Below, piece after piece: positions 17,394 through 25,602 of a stretch of DNA of 64,000 bases (its first letter is position 1; each line of letters begins with the position of its first letter). This DNA is from Streptomyces sp. B21-083 (GTDB lineage Bacteria; Actinomycetota; Actinomycetes; Streptomycetales; Streptomycetaceae). Position numbers and translations under genes: made by a program. The notes below the pieces were generated by a model, which searched no databases, had not been told where the DNA came from, and saw only the letters and a list, made by a program, of their open reading frames with translations. The stretch covers positions 5,146,001-5,210,000 of the forward strand of contig NZ_JARUND010000001.1 in the NCBI RefSeq assembly GCF_036898825.1, read 5' to 3'.

Positions 17394-17543
17394 CTACCCG
17401 GGTCGGCTCAGCGCCCACTGCGCTTCGTGCACGGGCCCCGTCCGATGTGGCTCCGCCGCACGGGCCGGGCCCGCGTTCGCGGCGAGGATGAGTGTGGCGG
17501 CGGCGACGATCGCCGCGCAGATCGCTCTGGCGTGTGAGAGCAC
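17394..17543 (-). CDS. Small secreted peptide gene divergent from XRE-TPR regulator
   Basis: 49 codons. GTG start at 17543 with GAGG 5 nt upstream. The product is almost entirely a signal peptide (SHARAICAAIVAAATLILA...GPARA) followed by a mature tail of about 20 aa, AEPHRTGPVHEAQWALSRPG. The frame also extends upstream to 17585 without a better start. No cysteine and no lipobox. It is divergent from the XRE-TPR gene at 17653 with 109 bp between starts. In Firmicutes, RRNPP regulators (XRE + TPR) sense secreted peptides encoded next door. The arrangement here is the same, but the pairing is inferred and no homologue is known to me. Confidence 0.6.
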   Translation of the reverse strand: MLSHARAICAAIVAAATLILAANAGPARAAEPHRTGPVHEAQWALSRPG

Positions 17544-17585
17544 GGCAACCTCGCAACCTCGCGATGACAGCGACGTATCAAGCAC

Positions 17586-17616
17586 GCTTAACCCGTGGCT
17601 TAACGTAGAGCTTGAC
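17586..17616. promoter_or_regulatory. Three 7-bp direct repeats with 12-bp period
   Basis: GCTTAAC (17586-17592), GCTTAAC (17598-17604) and GCTTGAC (17610-17616) are exactly 12 bp apart, between the secreted-peptide gene and the XRE-TPR gene. The spacing is slightly over one helical turn, so a multimeric regulator could bind one face. TTGACG in the third copy might also be a -35 box for the plus strand. A second short repeat, GCAACCTC twice, lies at about 17545-17562. Confidence 0.45.
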
Positions 17617-17652
17617 GGTCCTCAACGGCAAGTGGGCGCAGGGGAGTTGGCG

Positions 17653-18996
17653 ATGGTGGAGCGCGACGACCCGGAAGTCATCGGGCGCAGGGTGCAGCGG
17701 CTGCGTATCGAGCAGGGGCAGACACAGAGGCAGTTGGCGGAGCCCGCCTACACACCCGCCTACATCTCCACCCTGGAAGCCGGACGCGTGCGGGCCTCCG
17801 ACGAGGCGCTGCGGCACATCGCCGAGCGGCTGGGGGTGGCGTACGAGGAGATCGTGACCGGGCGTCCGGCCCATCTGGCCACGGACCTCCGGCTGCGACT
17901 CACCGACGCCCAGCGCACCCTCGCCACCGGCGAGACCGAGGCGGCGGCCAGGCAGTACCGGGAGCTGAAGGAGGAGGCCGCGCGGCTCGGGCTCCTCGCG
18001 GAGGAGGCCGCCGCGCTGCTCGGGCTCGGCGAGTGCGGAGTGGAGACCGGGGATCTCGGCGCCGCCCAGGAGTACTTCGAGCAGGCCGAACGGTGTCTGG
18101 CCGACGAGCCCCTCACCGGACGGGTTCCCGCCTTGCGCGGGCGGGCCGTCGCGCACTATCTCGCCGGTGAACTCCGTTACTCCGTATACCTTCTGGAGTC
18201 GACGATCGACGAGCTGAACCGCGGCGGGCTGCACGACCCGGACGCGCTTCTCCCCCTCTACGCCAGCTCCATCGCCCCCTACATGGACATGGGCGCCCAC
18301 GCGCGCGCGGCCCAGGCCGCCGAACTGGCCCTCGCGCTCGCGCCGCAGGTGCGCGATCCGGCGCTCATCGCCCGGATGCACCGGCAGGTGGCCCGGACGA
18401 TGCTCGCCGAGGGACGGTACGCGGAGGCCGACGCCTCGCTGGCGAAGGCCGCCGAGCTGTACCGGCAGCTGCAGATCCGCACCGAGCTGGCCAACTGCCA
18501 CTGGATGCGCGGGTATCTGTACGCCCAGCAGAACGAACTCGCCCGCGCAGAAGCCGAGTTGAGGGAGGCGCACGCCATGCTGTCCGCCAAGCGCGCAGCC
18601 CTCTACAGCAGCCAGGTCACGGTCGAGCTGGCCGACGTACTGCACCGGCGCGGCAAGTCCGACGAGGCGGCGGCGCTGCTGCACGACGTACTCGGGGACC
18701 TGTCGTCGGAGCGCGGCGCCGTGCACTCGGCCGCCGCCCACCGGCTGCTCGGCATCATCGCGGAGGACGCCCGCGACACGGACCGGGCGGAGGAGCACTA
18801 CGTCCGCGCCCTCAGTGTCCTGGAGCGCGCGGGCGCCGCCGGAGACCTCGCCGACCTGTGCCGGCTGCTCGGCGATCTGCTGCGCCGGACCGGCCGGGTG
18901 GAGGCCGCGCTCGACGCGTACCGCACGGGGCTGGGGCATCGTACGGCCCCCGGCACCACGACGCTCGGCCCGGCGCCCGCGCAGCCCCCTCTTTGA
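17653..18996 (+). CDS. XRE-family regulator with TPR array (RRNPP-like architecture)
   Basis: 447 aa. ATG 17653 with GGGGAG 6 nt upstream; the frame is open further upstream (to 17488) but has no better start. Residues ~5-65 form an XRE helix-turn-helix (IGRRVQRLRIEQGQTQRQLAEPAYTPAYISTLEAGRVRAS). From ~85 to the end runs an alpha-helical tetratricopeptide array (AARQYRELKEEAARLGLLAEEAAALLGLG; AQEYFEQAERCL; AEEHYVRALSVLERAG, and others). This is the architecture of peptide-binding regulators (NprR, PlcR, Rap) and also of many uncharacterised actinomycete proteins. The divergent 49-codon secreted peptide gene is the most likely partner. The gene downstream starts 110 bp away. Confidence 0.88.
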   Translation: MVERDDPEVIGRRVQRLRIEQGQTQRQLAEPAYTPAYISTLEAGRVRASDEALRHIAERLGVAYEEIVTGRPAHLATDLRLRLTDAQRTLATGETEAAARQYRELKEEAARLGLLAEEAAALLGLGECGVETGDLGAAQEYFEQAERCLADEPLTGRVPALRGRAVAHYLAGELRYSVYLLESTIDELNRGGLHDPDALLPLYASSIAPYMDMGAHARAAQAAELALALAPQVRDPALIARMHRQVARTMLAEGRYAEADASLAKAAELYRQLQIRTELANCHWMRGYLYAQQNELARAEAELREAHAMLSAKRAALYSSQVTVELADVLHRRGKSDEAAALLHDVLGDLSSERGAVHSAAAHRLLGIIAEDARDTDRAEEHYVRALSVLERAGAAGDLADLCRLLGDLLRRTGRVEAALDAYRTGLGHRTAPGTTTLGPAPAQPPL

Positions 18997-19055
18997 CGAA
19001 TCGGGGTCGGCGCACAGCGCTGACGGCTACCCTTCGGTCGAACTGTGGCTATTTG

Positions 19056-19081
19056 GGCCTTTGGGTATCCAGGCCTTTGGG
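19056..19081. repeat. Direct repeat GGCCTTTGGG x2 before the metal permease operon
   Basis: GGCCTTTGGG occurs at 19056-19065 and 19072-19081, 16 bp apart, ending 25 bp before the permease start at 19107. It could be an operator for the operon or a duplicated promoter segment. It does not resemble the AT-rich Zur box known from Streptomyces. Confidence 0.35.
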
Positions 19082-19106
19082 CTTTTGACCGGGACGGTAC
19101 GAGCGC

Positions 19107-20162
19107 GTGAACGGCGAGTACGGCGAGCAGGGCGGGGGGTACGGCCGGCCCGGCGGCGGGTGGAGCGTTGCCGACGGGCTGCGGTTCGCCGTCCGCGCGT
19201 TCGTGTACGCCGTCGTCGGCGGCGCCGCGCTGATCGCCATCGCGACCGTCGCCTCCGTACTCGGGCCGACCCTCGCCCTCGACCTCTACACGCCGGCCGT
19301 GGCCGCCTGGTGGACGGTGTTCACGGCGGTCGTGGTGCAGGGGGTGCCCTTCCTGCTGCTGGGCACGGTGGTGTCGGCGGCGATCGGGGCCTTCGTACCG
19401 GAACGGGTGTTCACCCGGCTGCTGCCGCGCAACCCGGCGCTCGCCGTGCCGATCGCGGGCGCGGCCGGGGTCGTCCTGCCCGGGTGCGAGTGCGCGTCCG
19501 TGCCGGTGGCGGGGAGCCTGATGCGGCGCGGGGTGGCCCCGGCCGCCGCGCTCGCGTTCCTGCTCTCCGCGCCGGCGATCAACCCCGTGGTGCTGGTCGC
19601 GACCTCGATCGCCTTTCCCGGGCAACCGAGGATGGTGCTCGGGCGGCTGGTGGCCTCCCTGGTCACGGCGGTAATCATGGGCTGGCTGTGGGCGCGGTTC
19701 GGGCGGGACGAGTGGCTTCGCAAGCCCCTGCCGGTGGGCGGGTCGTCGGCCTCCGAGCCCTCCGGCTGGCGCGGGTTCTCGGCCGGGCTCCAGCACGACT
19801 TCCTGCATGCGGGCGGCTTCCTGGTACTGGGCGCGGGGGCGGCGGCGACCTTCAACATCGTCGTCCCGAGGTCCGTGCTCGACGTGTTCACCGGCTCGGC
19901 TTGGCTCGCCGTGCTGCTGCTGGCCGTACTGGCGGTCGTCCTGTGCGTGTGCAGCGAGGCCGACGCCTTCGTGGCGGCCTCCCTCAGCGGCTTCTCCCCG
20001 ACGGCCCGGCTCGCCTTCATGGTGGTCGGCCCGATGGTCGACCTGAAGCTGATCGCCCTCCAGGCGGGCACCTTCGGCCGCGCGTTCGCCGTCCGGTTCT
20101 CGTCGGTGACGTGGGTGGTCGCGGTGAGCAGCAGTGTCGTCGTCGGGTGGTGGTTGTTGTGA
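19107..20162 (+). CDS. ArsP/YraQ-type permease (DUF318), likely metal-related
   Basis: 351 aa from GTG 19107. About eight to ten membrane segments. Family hallmarks are the cysteine motif GVVLPGCECASVPVAGSLMRRG in the first half and its echo VVLCVCSEADAFVAASLSGF in the second, plus LLSAPAINPVVL. This is the PF03773 permease family, the YcgR-type partner of TIGR03943 proteins. In Bacillus and many actinomycetes the pair is Zur-regulated and linked to zinc homeostasis. It overlaps the next gene by 4 nt (GTGA), the classical arrangement of the pair. Direction and substrate of transport are not established; metal is inferred from the family and the His-rich partner. Confidence 0.88.
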   Translation: MNGEYGEQGGGYGRPGGGWSVADGLRFAVRAFVYAVVGGAALIAIATVASVLGPTLALDLYTPAVAAWWTVFTAVVVQGVPFLLLGTVVSAAIGAFVPERVFTRLLPRNPALAVPIAGAAGVVLPGCECASVPVAGSLMRRGVAPAAALAFLLSAPAINPVVLVATSIAFPGQPRMVLGRLVASLVTAVIMGWLWARFGRDEWLRKPLPVGGSSASEPSGWRGFSAGLQHDFLHAGGFLVLGAGAAATFNIVVPRSVLDVFTGSAWLAVLLLAVLAVVLCVCSEADAFVAASLSGFSPTARLAFMVVGPMVDLKLIALQAGTFGRAFAVRFSSVTWVVAVSSSVVVGWWLL

Positions 20163-20914
20163 GGCGGTACGGGGGTGCCGTGCTGTTGCTGCTGACGGGC
20201 GGCGCGGTGCTGCGGATCTCGCTGTTCAGCGAGCTGTATCTGCGATACGTGCAGGAGGGGCTGCGGCCGTACCTGGTGGTGTCCGGAGTGGTACTGGTGC
20301 TGCTGGGGGTGGTGGCCGCCGTGGCACGGGGGCGGGGTGAGACGGAGGACCCCGAGGACGACGAGCACGACGAGCGCGACGGTCATGGTGACGGTGACGG
20401 TCATGGTCACCGGCATGGGCACGGCCCCCGAGTCGCCTGGCTGCTCACGCTTCCCGCCCTCGCGCTGCTCCTCTTCCCGCCGCCCGCCCTGGGCTCGTAC
20501 AGCGCCGACCGCGAGGCGGCTCAGCGGGCCGCGCAGGGCGTGGGTACGTTCCCCGCGCTGCCCGCCGGGAATCCGCTGGAGCTGACGGTCGGTGAGTTCG
20601 GCTCGCGCGCGATCTTCGACAGCGGTCGGTCACTGAAGGGCCGTACCGTCCGGCTGACCGGCTTCGTCACCCACGGGGACGACGGCGCCTGGTACGTCAC
20701 CCGCCTCCTCGTCTCCTGCTGCGCGGCCGACGCCACGACGGGCAAGGTCGAGATACGCGACGCCGACGCCCCGGTCACGGACACCTGGGTCACGGTCACC
20801 GGAACCTGGGTGCCCAAGGGGAAGCTGGGCTCGGACGCGGCCTGGCCACCGGTGCTGGACGCGGGGTCCGTACGGACGGTCGCGGAGCCGTCGAACCCGT
20901 ACGAGAAGCGCTGA
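20159..20914 (+). CDS. TIGR03943/DUF1980 permease-partner protein with His-rich linker
   Basis: 251 aa, GTG 20159 coupled to the permease stop. Two N-terminal membrane segments (YGGAVLLLLTGGAVLRISLF; YLVVSGVVLVLLGVVAAV) are followed by a charged linker in which GHGDGDGHGHRHGHG holds six histidines. A third hydrophobic segment follows, then an extracytoplasmic domain with the family motif LVSCCAADATTG and VTGTWV. The His-rich loop and the CC pair are plausible metal ligands. This is the YcgQ-like partner of the upstream permease; the two form an operon. A G3E GTPase or a Zur gene, often nearby in other genomes, is not seen here. Confidence 0.88.
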   Translation: MRRYGGAVLLLLTGGAVLRISLFSELYLRYVQEGLRPYLVVSGVVLVLLGVVAAVARGRGETEDPEDDEHDERDGHGDGDGHGHRHGHGPRVAWLLTLPALALLLFPPPALGSYSADREAAQRAAQGVGTFPALPAGNPLELTVGEFGSRAIFDSGRSLKGRTVRLTGFVTHGDDGAWYVTRLLVSCCAADATTGKVEIRDADAPVTDTWVTVTGTWVPKGKLGSDAAWPPVLDAGSVRTVAEPSNPYEKR

Positions 20915-20992
20915 CGGCCGCCCGACACGGACCTGAACGCGGCGGCGGTGAAAGGATTGCCCCGGTGCCGGACAGGGCAGGGCGTGGAATCC

Positions 20993-21538
20993 ATGACGGA
21001 GAAGAGGGCCGCCCGGGATCAGCGGGCCCGTTTCGAGGCGCTGGCGCGGGTCGTGGCGGAGCCGTTGCACCGCTATCTGCTGCGGCGTGCGGAACCCGAC
21101 CAGGTCGACGACGTCCTCGCGGAGACGCTGCTGGTGCTGTGGCGCCGTATCGAGGACGTGCCCGGGCTGGACACGGCGCCCGTCCCCGCCCCGGACCCCG
21201 ACGCCGTACTGCCCTGGTGCTACGGCGTGGCCCGCGGCTGCCTGGCCAACGCCCGCCGCGCGGACCGACGTAGACGCTCACTCCTGGAACGCCTGACGTG
21301 GACGGCGAACACGGCGGCCGGGGTAGCGGAGCCGGCGGACGCCGACCACACCGCCCTGCACACGGCGCTCGCCCAACTCCGCGCGCTGGACCGGGAGATC
21401 GTCCAGTTGTGGGCGTACGAGGAACTGACACCGAGCCGGATCGCCGAGGTGACCGGCCTGACCGCGAACGAGGAAAACTCGGAGGCCACGATCTTCGACG
21501 CCGGAACCCACCAGGCTTTCGGGGCGCCTGCGAAGTAG
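20993..21538 (+). pseudogene. ECF-like sigma factor with truncated region 4
   Basis: The frame from ATG 20993 encodes 181 aa. Region 2 is normal (FEALARVVAEPLHRYLLRRAEPDQVDDVLAETLLVLWRRIED) and region 4 starts correctly (LRALDREIVQLWAYEELTPSRIAEVTGLTANE). At about 21471, just where the recognition helix should follow (normally AVSIRLHRAKKRL-like), the text changes to NSEATIFDAGTHQ and stops at 21538. The promoter -35-reading helix is therefore missing. This looks like a deletion or recombination endpoint inside the gene. The sequence after the break carries short GAAGTAGGGA repeats. A functional role without the recognition helix is unlikely, though region 2 could still bind RNA polymerase. 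Confidence 0.65.
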
Positions 21539-21680
21539 GGAACCAAAGAAGTAGGGAAGTAGCAGACAGCGGTCCCTTCCGGCCATTCAGGAACATTGGT
21601 CACTGTCCGGCGCTAAAGTTCCCTTGATGCGCGGGGTGTGGTGCGCGTCGCACATCACTACGGTGCATCTGGGGGGCCTC

Positions 21681-23762
21681 GTGCACGAGATGGTCAAGGG
21701 CGCCAATGTAGGTCTGGCCGCGTTGAGCGAGGACGTCGGCTCGGTGATGGTGAGACTGAGCTGGAGCAGTCCGACGGGGGACGGCGACGCGGATGTGTCC
21801 GTGCTGCTGCTGACCGCCGACGGCAAGGTGCGCAGCGACGGGGACTTCTACTTCTACAACAATCCCGTTGCCGCCGACGGCAGTGTGCAACTGCTGGGCA
21901 AAGCACCCACGGCCGACGGCAACGAGGACCGCATCACCTTCGACCTGACGGTGATCGCGGACGACGTCGAGCGGATCGTCGTGGCGGCGAGCCGCTACGA
22001 GGGCGCCCGCTTCTCCGACCTGCACGACCTGCGACTGACGCTCGCCGACGGCGCCGGGGAGAACCTGCTGCGTTTCTCCGTCGACGACCCCGGCGAGGTG
22101 GGCGCGCTGCTCTTCGGCGAGCTCTACCGGCGGGGCGGGGACTGGAAGTTCCGGGCGATCGGCCAGGGGTACGAGTCCGGACTCGTGGGCCTGGCAACGG
22201 ACTTCGGCGTCGACGTCGACGACGACGCGGAGGACTCGGAGGCAGGAGAGGCGGCGGAGAAGCAGCAAGCGCAGGAAGTGCGGGAAGCGCAGGCTGCGGA
22301 GGCGCCCCAGGCATCGCAGGCCGAGCACCTGCCCGCCATCCCCGCCCAGCCTACGAGCGAGCGCCCCATGGATCCGGTGCGGCCCGTACCGCCGGATCAG
22401 CCGGCGGCCAAGGCGGCGCCTCGCCCGCGTACGGCGAAGAAGAAGGTCACGCTGCCCAGGGTGGCCAGGAAGTCCCTCGCCGAGAACGACGCCTGGCGGG
22501 TGGCGAGGCTCTTCCCCGCTTCCGCCCTCAAGAGCGACCGTGAGCGTGAGACCCGGGCGACGTCCGTACTGCTGTCGGTGATGGCCCAAGTCCCCGAGTT
22601 CGGGCGGCGGTTGACGGCTGGGTTCGGGGCGCCCGCCGGGCGGATGGAGACGTTCACCGAGGTCACGCTGCCCAGCGGTGACACCCCGCGCCGTCCCGAC
22701 GGCGTGATCCGGGTCGAGCGGGCCGGCAAACTGTGGACGGCGCTCGTCGAGACGAAGACGAACGGCAACTCCCTCAAGCCGGACCAGGTGCAGGCGTACG
22801 CGGACATCGCCGCCAGGCGCGGCTACGAGGCCGTCATCACCCTGTCCAACGACGTCGAACTCGACGGCAGTCCCCTCGTCGAGGTCAAGACGGACGGCCG
22901 GCGCAAGCACAAGGTCGCCCTCTGGCACCTGTCCTGGGCCGAAGTTGCCCACCAGGCACAGATGTTGATCCGGCACGAGGGCGTCGGCAACGCGGCCCAC
23001 GCCTGGCTGCTCCAGGAACTGCTGCACTACCTCCAGCACGAGAACTCCGGCTGCCACGGCTTCCAGAACATGGGCCCTGCCTGGGTCCCCGTACGCAACG
23101 GCATCGACGACGAGACCCTGTGCCAGGGAGACTCGCGCGCGGTCGATGTCGTCGAGAACTGGGAGCGCCTGGTCCGGCAGGTGTGCCTGCGGCTGGGCGG
23201 CGAACTCGGCCAGAAGGTACTGCCCGTGCAGCGCGCGAAACGAGGCAGTGATCCGCGCACCCGCCGTGCCGCCCTGGCCGACCAACTGTGCGCGGAGGGC
23301 AGGCTGGAGGCCGAACTCCGTATCGACGGCACACCCGGCATCCTCGCCCTCTGCGCCGACCTGCGGACCGGCAAACTGCGTACGTCCATCGAGATCCCCG
23401 CACCCGAACAGGGCTACCCCCTCACCTGGTCGAAGCGTCTGGTCCGTCAACTCGCCGACGCCCCGGCCGACTTGCACGTCGAGTCGCTGCTCGCCGACCA
23501 GGCGCCCGGCCCGCGCGGCACCCTGGAACGCCTCCGCCCGGAACCGGCCGACCTGCTGCCCAAGGACGGCACGCCGATCACCGGCTTCCGCCTGTCCCTC
23601 TTCCGGAGCATGGGCAGCACCCGCGGCAACGCCGAGTCGGGCTTCATCCGCAGCGTCGACGAATCCGTCGACCGCTTCCACGCCCACGTCGTCGTCCACC
23701 TGGACCGCCGTACGTCGTCACCCTCGCCCCGTACACGGGAGGCGGCCGTCGCCGCGAACTGA
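21681..23762 (+). CDS. TerD-domain protein fused to PD-(D/E)XK-like nuclease domain
   Basis: 693 aa. GTG 21681 follows a GGGGGG tract; the start VHEMVKGANVGL matches the usual TerD N-terminus. Residues 1-~180 are a TerD domain (VMVRLSWSSP, SDGDFYFYNNPVAADGSVQLLG, calcium-type DGNEDRI). A ~100-residue acidic and Pro/Ala-rich linker follows. From ~270 a second region includes RPDGVIRV (D340) and ALVETKT (E357-x-K359), a good PD-(D/E)XK active-site pattern, then further alpha/beta sequence to the end. TerD proteins belong to Ter stress/phage-resistance systems, for which links to DNA processing have been proposed. No other ter gene adjoins. Nuclease activity is inferred from the motif only. Confidence 0.8.
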   Translation: MHEMVKGANVGLAALSEDVGSVMVRLSWSSPTGDGDADVSVLLLTADGKVRSDGDFYFYNNPVAADGSVQLLGKAPTADGNEDRITFDLTVIADDVERIVVAASRYEGARFSDLHDLRLTLADGAGENLLRFSVDDPGEVGALLFGELYRRGGDWKFRAIGQGYESGLVGLATDFGVDVDDDAEDSEAGEAAEKQQAQEVREAQAAEAPQASQAEHLPAIPAQPTSERPMDPVRPVPPDQPAAKAAPRPRTAKKKVTLPRVARKSLAENDAWRVARLFPASALKSDRERETRATSVLLSVMAQVPEFGRRLTAGFGAPAGRMETFTEVTLPSGDTPRRPDGVIRVERAGKLWTALVETKTNGNSLKPDQVQAYADIAARRGYEAVITLSNDVELDGSPLVEVKTDGRRKHKVALWHLSWAEVAHQAQMLIRHEGVGNAAHAWLLQELLHYLQHENSGCHGFQNMGPAWVPVRNGIDDETLCQGDSRAVDVVENWERLVRQVCLRLGGELGQKVLPVQRAKRGSDPRTRRAALADQLCAEGRLEAELRIDGTPGILALCADLRTGKLRTSIEIPAPEQGYPLTWSKRLVRQLADAPADLHVESLLADQAPGPRGTLERLRPEPADLLPKDGTPITGFRLSLFRSMGSTRGNAESGFIRSVDESVDRFHAHVVVHLDRRTSSPSPRTREAAVAAN

Positions 23763-23768
23763 CACGCG

Positions 23769-23826
23769 CCCGTACGGACATCGCGGCGCCCTGCCGGGGA
23801 GGCGGGCGCCGCGATGTCCGTACGGG
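23769..23826. terminator. Bidirectional terminator, 23-bp perfect stem
   Basis: Arms 23769-23791 and 23804-23826 are perfectly complementary (CCCGTACGGACATCGCGGCG... and its complement) around a 12-nt loop. It lies 7 bp after the TerD-fusion stop and 41 bp from the end of the convergent membrane-protein gene, so it can serve both. Confidence 0.8.
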
Positions 23827-23866
23827 GCAGGGCAGTTGAGGGAGTCTCAGTCTCAGAACCCCAGTC

Positions 23867-24581
23867 TCAGCGCTTCGCGCCGCTGCGGTACGTCGAGATG
23901 CCCAGGGCGAGCAGCCAGTAGCTGAGGATCGCGCCCATCAGGGCTGTCGTGCCCCAGCCGTTCGCCGCGTAGAAGTGGGCCCGGGGTGTTGCCGAAGTAC
24001 AGGGACGGTACGAAGGCCAGGTTGATGCCCGCCAGGACGTACGCCGAGCGGGTGGTCCAGCGGGGGAGGAGGTTCGTGCGGGCGATCGTGTATCCGGTCG
24101 CCGCCAGGAAGAGGGCGAGCAGGAGGCGGCTGATCGAGCCGTAGAGGATGGAGGTGCCGTTCACCTCGATCGTCGGGTCGATCGAGTGGTCGGTGGCGAT
24201 CACCGCGCCGGCCTCCAGGCCCATGGAGACCAGGGTGATCGTCGCGTAGACGAGGCCCGTCGAGTAGGCCAGCGAGGCCGCCCACTCGTAGGCCGGGTTC
24301 ACCCGCTTCACCAGTTGGCGGAAGCTCGTCACGAAGACGATCAGGAACGCCGGCGCGATGATCCCGACCAGGAGGCGGGCCAGGACGTTCGCGTCCGGGG
24401 GTGGGCCCGAGTAGATGAAGTACAGGGGCACTTCGACGATCAGGGCGACGGCGGTGGCGATACCCGTGACGCCGGTCAGGCGACGGGCGGTCCGCTCGCT
24501 CATGCCGGCCGGGTGGGGCGTGTCCGTGGTCTGCCGCGTTGTCTGCCGCACTGGCTGCTGTGTCTTCGTCGTCTTGTTCAT
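23867..24581 (-). pseudogene. Integral membrane protein gene with a single-base frameshift
   Basis: From ATG 24581 the frame encodes a six-segment membrane protein (GIATAVALIVEVPLYFIYSG; LLVGIIAPAFLIVFVTSF; YSTGLVYATITLVSMG; and others). After LYFGNTP, near 23976-23986, the frame runs into non-membrane text and ends at 23853. Removing one G from the CCGGGCCC run restores PAHFYAANGWGTTALMGAIL, a last membrane helix and a natural end, GISTYRSGAKR, at 23867. The gene is therefore one base too long, by mutation or by sequencing error. No family with known function is recognised. There is no clear ribosome site at 24581; MSERTARR at 24503 is an alternative start. Confidence 0.75.
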
Positions 24582-24786
24582 GTAATGGATCGTGCCGGTC
24601 GCGGCGCGCTTCGTCCCTGGGCCTGAGTGGCCGATGTGGGGGTGGTGTCACCAACACCGTGCTGCCCTTGCGGGACGGAGGGTGATCGGTGATCGATTTA
24701 CAGCGGCGTGTGCATGCGTGAACGAGGTGCCGTGGGTACCCGGGACATCTGAAGGACTCGAAGGACTCGAAGGGTTCCGGGAGGCG

Positions 24787-25509
24787 ATGACCGTGTGGTT
24801 CGGGGACGGTCGGCACGAAGGGCACGATCGGCATCTTGGGCGGATGGCTGACGCGATCGTCGAGCGGGTACGGCACTCCCGACCCGGCGAGATTCCCCGG
24901 CGCCTCTGTGATGTCGCCGTCGAACTGCTGCCGGTGACCGGCGCGAGTGTGTCGCTGCGCTCCGACGGCGTGCCCGTACGGCTGACCGAGACCGACGCGC
25001 GGGCTGCCCAACTGGCCGAGATACAGGCGACCTTGGGTGACGGGCCCTGTCAGTGTGCCGGTTCCTCCGGCGTTGCCGTGCTCGCGTCCGATCTGACGTC
25101 CGGCCGGGACGCGCGCCGCTGGCCGGTCTTCGCCCAGGAGGCGAGGGAACTGGGCGTGTGCGCGGTGTACGCGCTGCCCCTCGGCAGTGGCCGGATCTGC
25201 GTGGGCACACTGGACCTCTACCGTGACACCGTCGGGGAGCTGACACCCGGCGAGCTGGGGACGGCCGTTTGCGTGGCGAGGATCGTGACGGTGTCGCTGA
25301 CGGACCTGTCCAGGACCGCCCGGCTGGGCGGGCTGGTCGCGGACCACGACGAGATCCACCAGGCCACCGGGATGATCATGGTCCAGCTCGGCGTCGACGC
25401 GGACGAGGCCCTGGTGCGCCTTCGCGCGCACGCCTACTCCCACGGCCGCACGGTGCTCGCGGTGGCGCGGGAGGTGGTGGGACGGCGGAGACGGCTCGAC
25501 AGGGGGTAG
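24787..25509 (+). CDS. GAF-ANTAR transcription antitermination regulator
   Basis: About 240 aa if read from ATG 24787; GTG codons at 24718 or 24730 are possible longer starts, and ribosome sites do not decide. Residues ~25-160 are a GAF sensor domain (LCDVAVELLPVTGASVSL, EIQATLGDGPCQCAGSSG, VFAQEARELGVCAVYALPL). The C-terminal ~60 residues are an ANTAR domain (ADHDEIHQATGMIMVQLGVDADEALVRLRAHAYSHGRTVLAVAREVV). Its conserved alanine and aromatic positions in the hairpin-binding helix are kept. ANTAR proteins bind paired RNA hairpins and prevent termination. The target is not evident nearby. Two cysteines in the GAF region (CQC) might make it redox- or metal-responsive, which is speculation. Confidence 0.85.
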   Translation: MTVWFGDGRHEGHDRHLGRMADAIVERVRHSRPGEIPRRLCDVAVELLPVTGASVSLRSDGVPVRLTETDARAAQLAEIQATLGDGPCQCAGSSGVAVLASDLTSGRDARRWPVFAQEARELGVCAVYALPLGSGRICVGTLDLYRDTVGELTPGELGTAVCVARIVTVSLTDLSRTARLGGLVADHDEIHQATGMIMVQLGVDADEALVRLRAHAYSHGRTVLAVAREVVGRRRRLDRG

Positions 25510-25602
25510 ACCGCTGGGGGCTGGGCATGGGGGCAGGTGTCCGGGAAGGCGTCCGGGGCAGGTGTCGGTACGAGGCCCGGGGGCGAGGCCCGGGGTCGCG
25601 GG

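Noticed and set aside
18815..20914. Long plus-strand frame spanning the regulator end and permease gene
   Set aside because: Only the last 251 codons (from GTG 20159) are real; the rest is a shadow of the TPR and permease genes.
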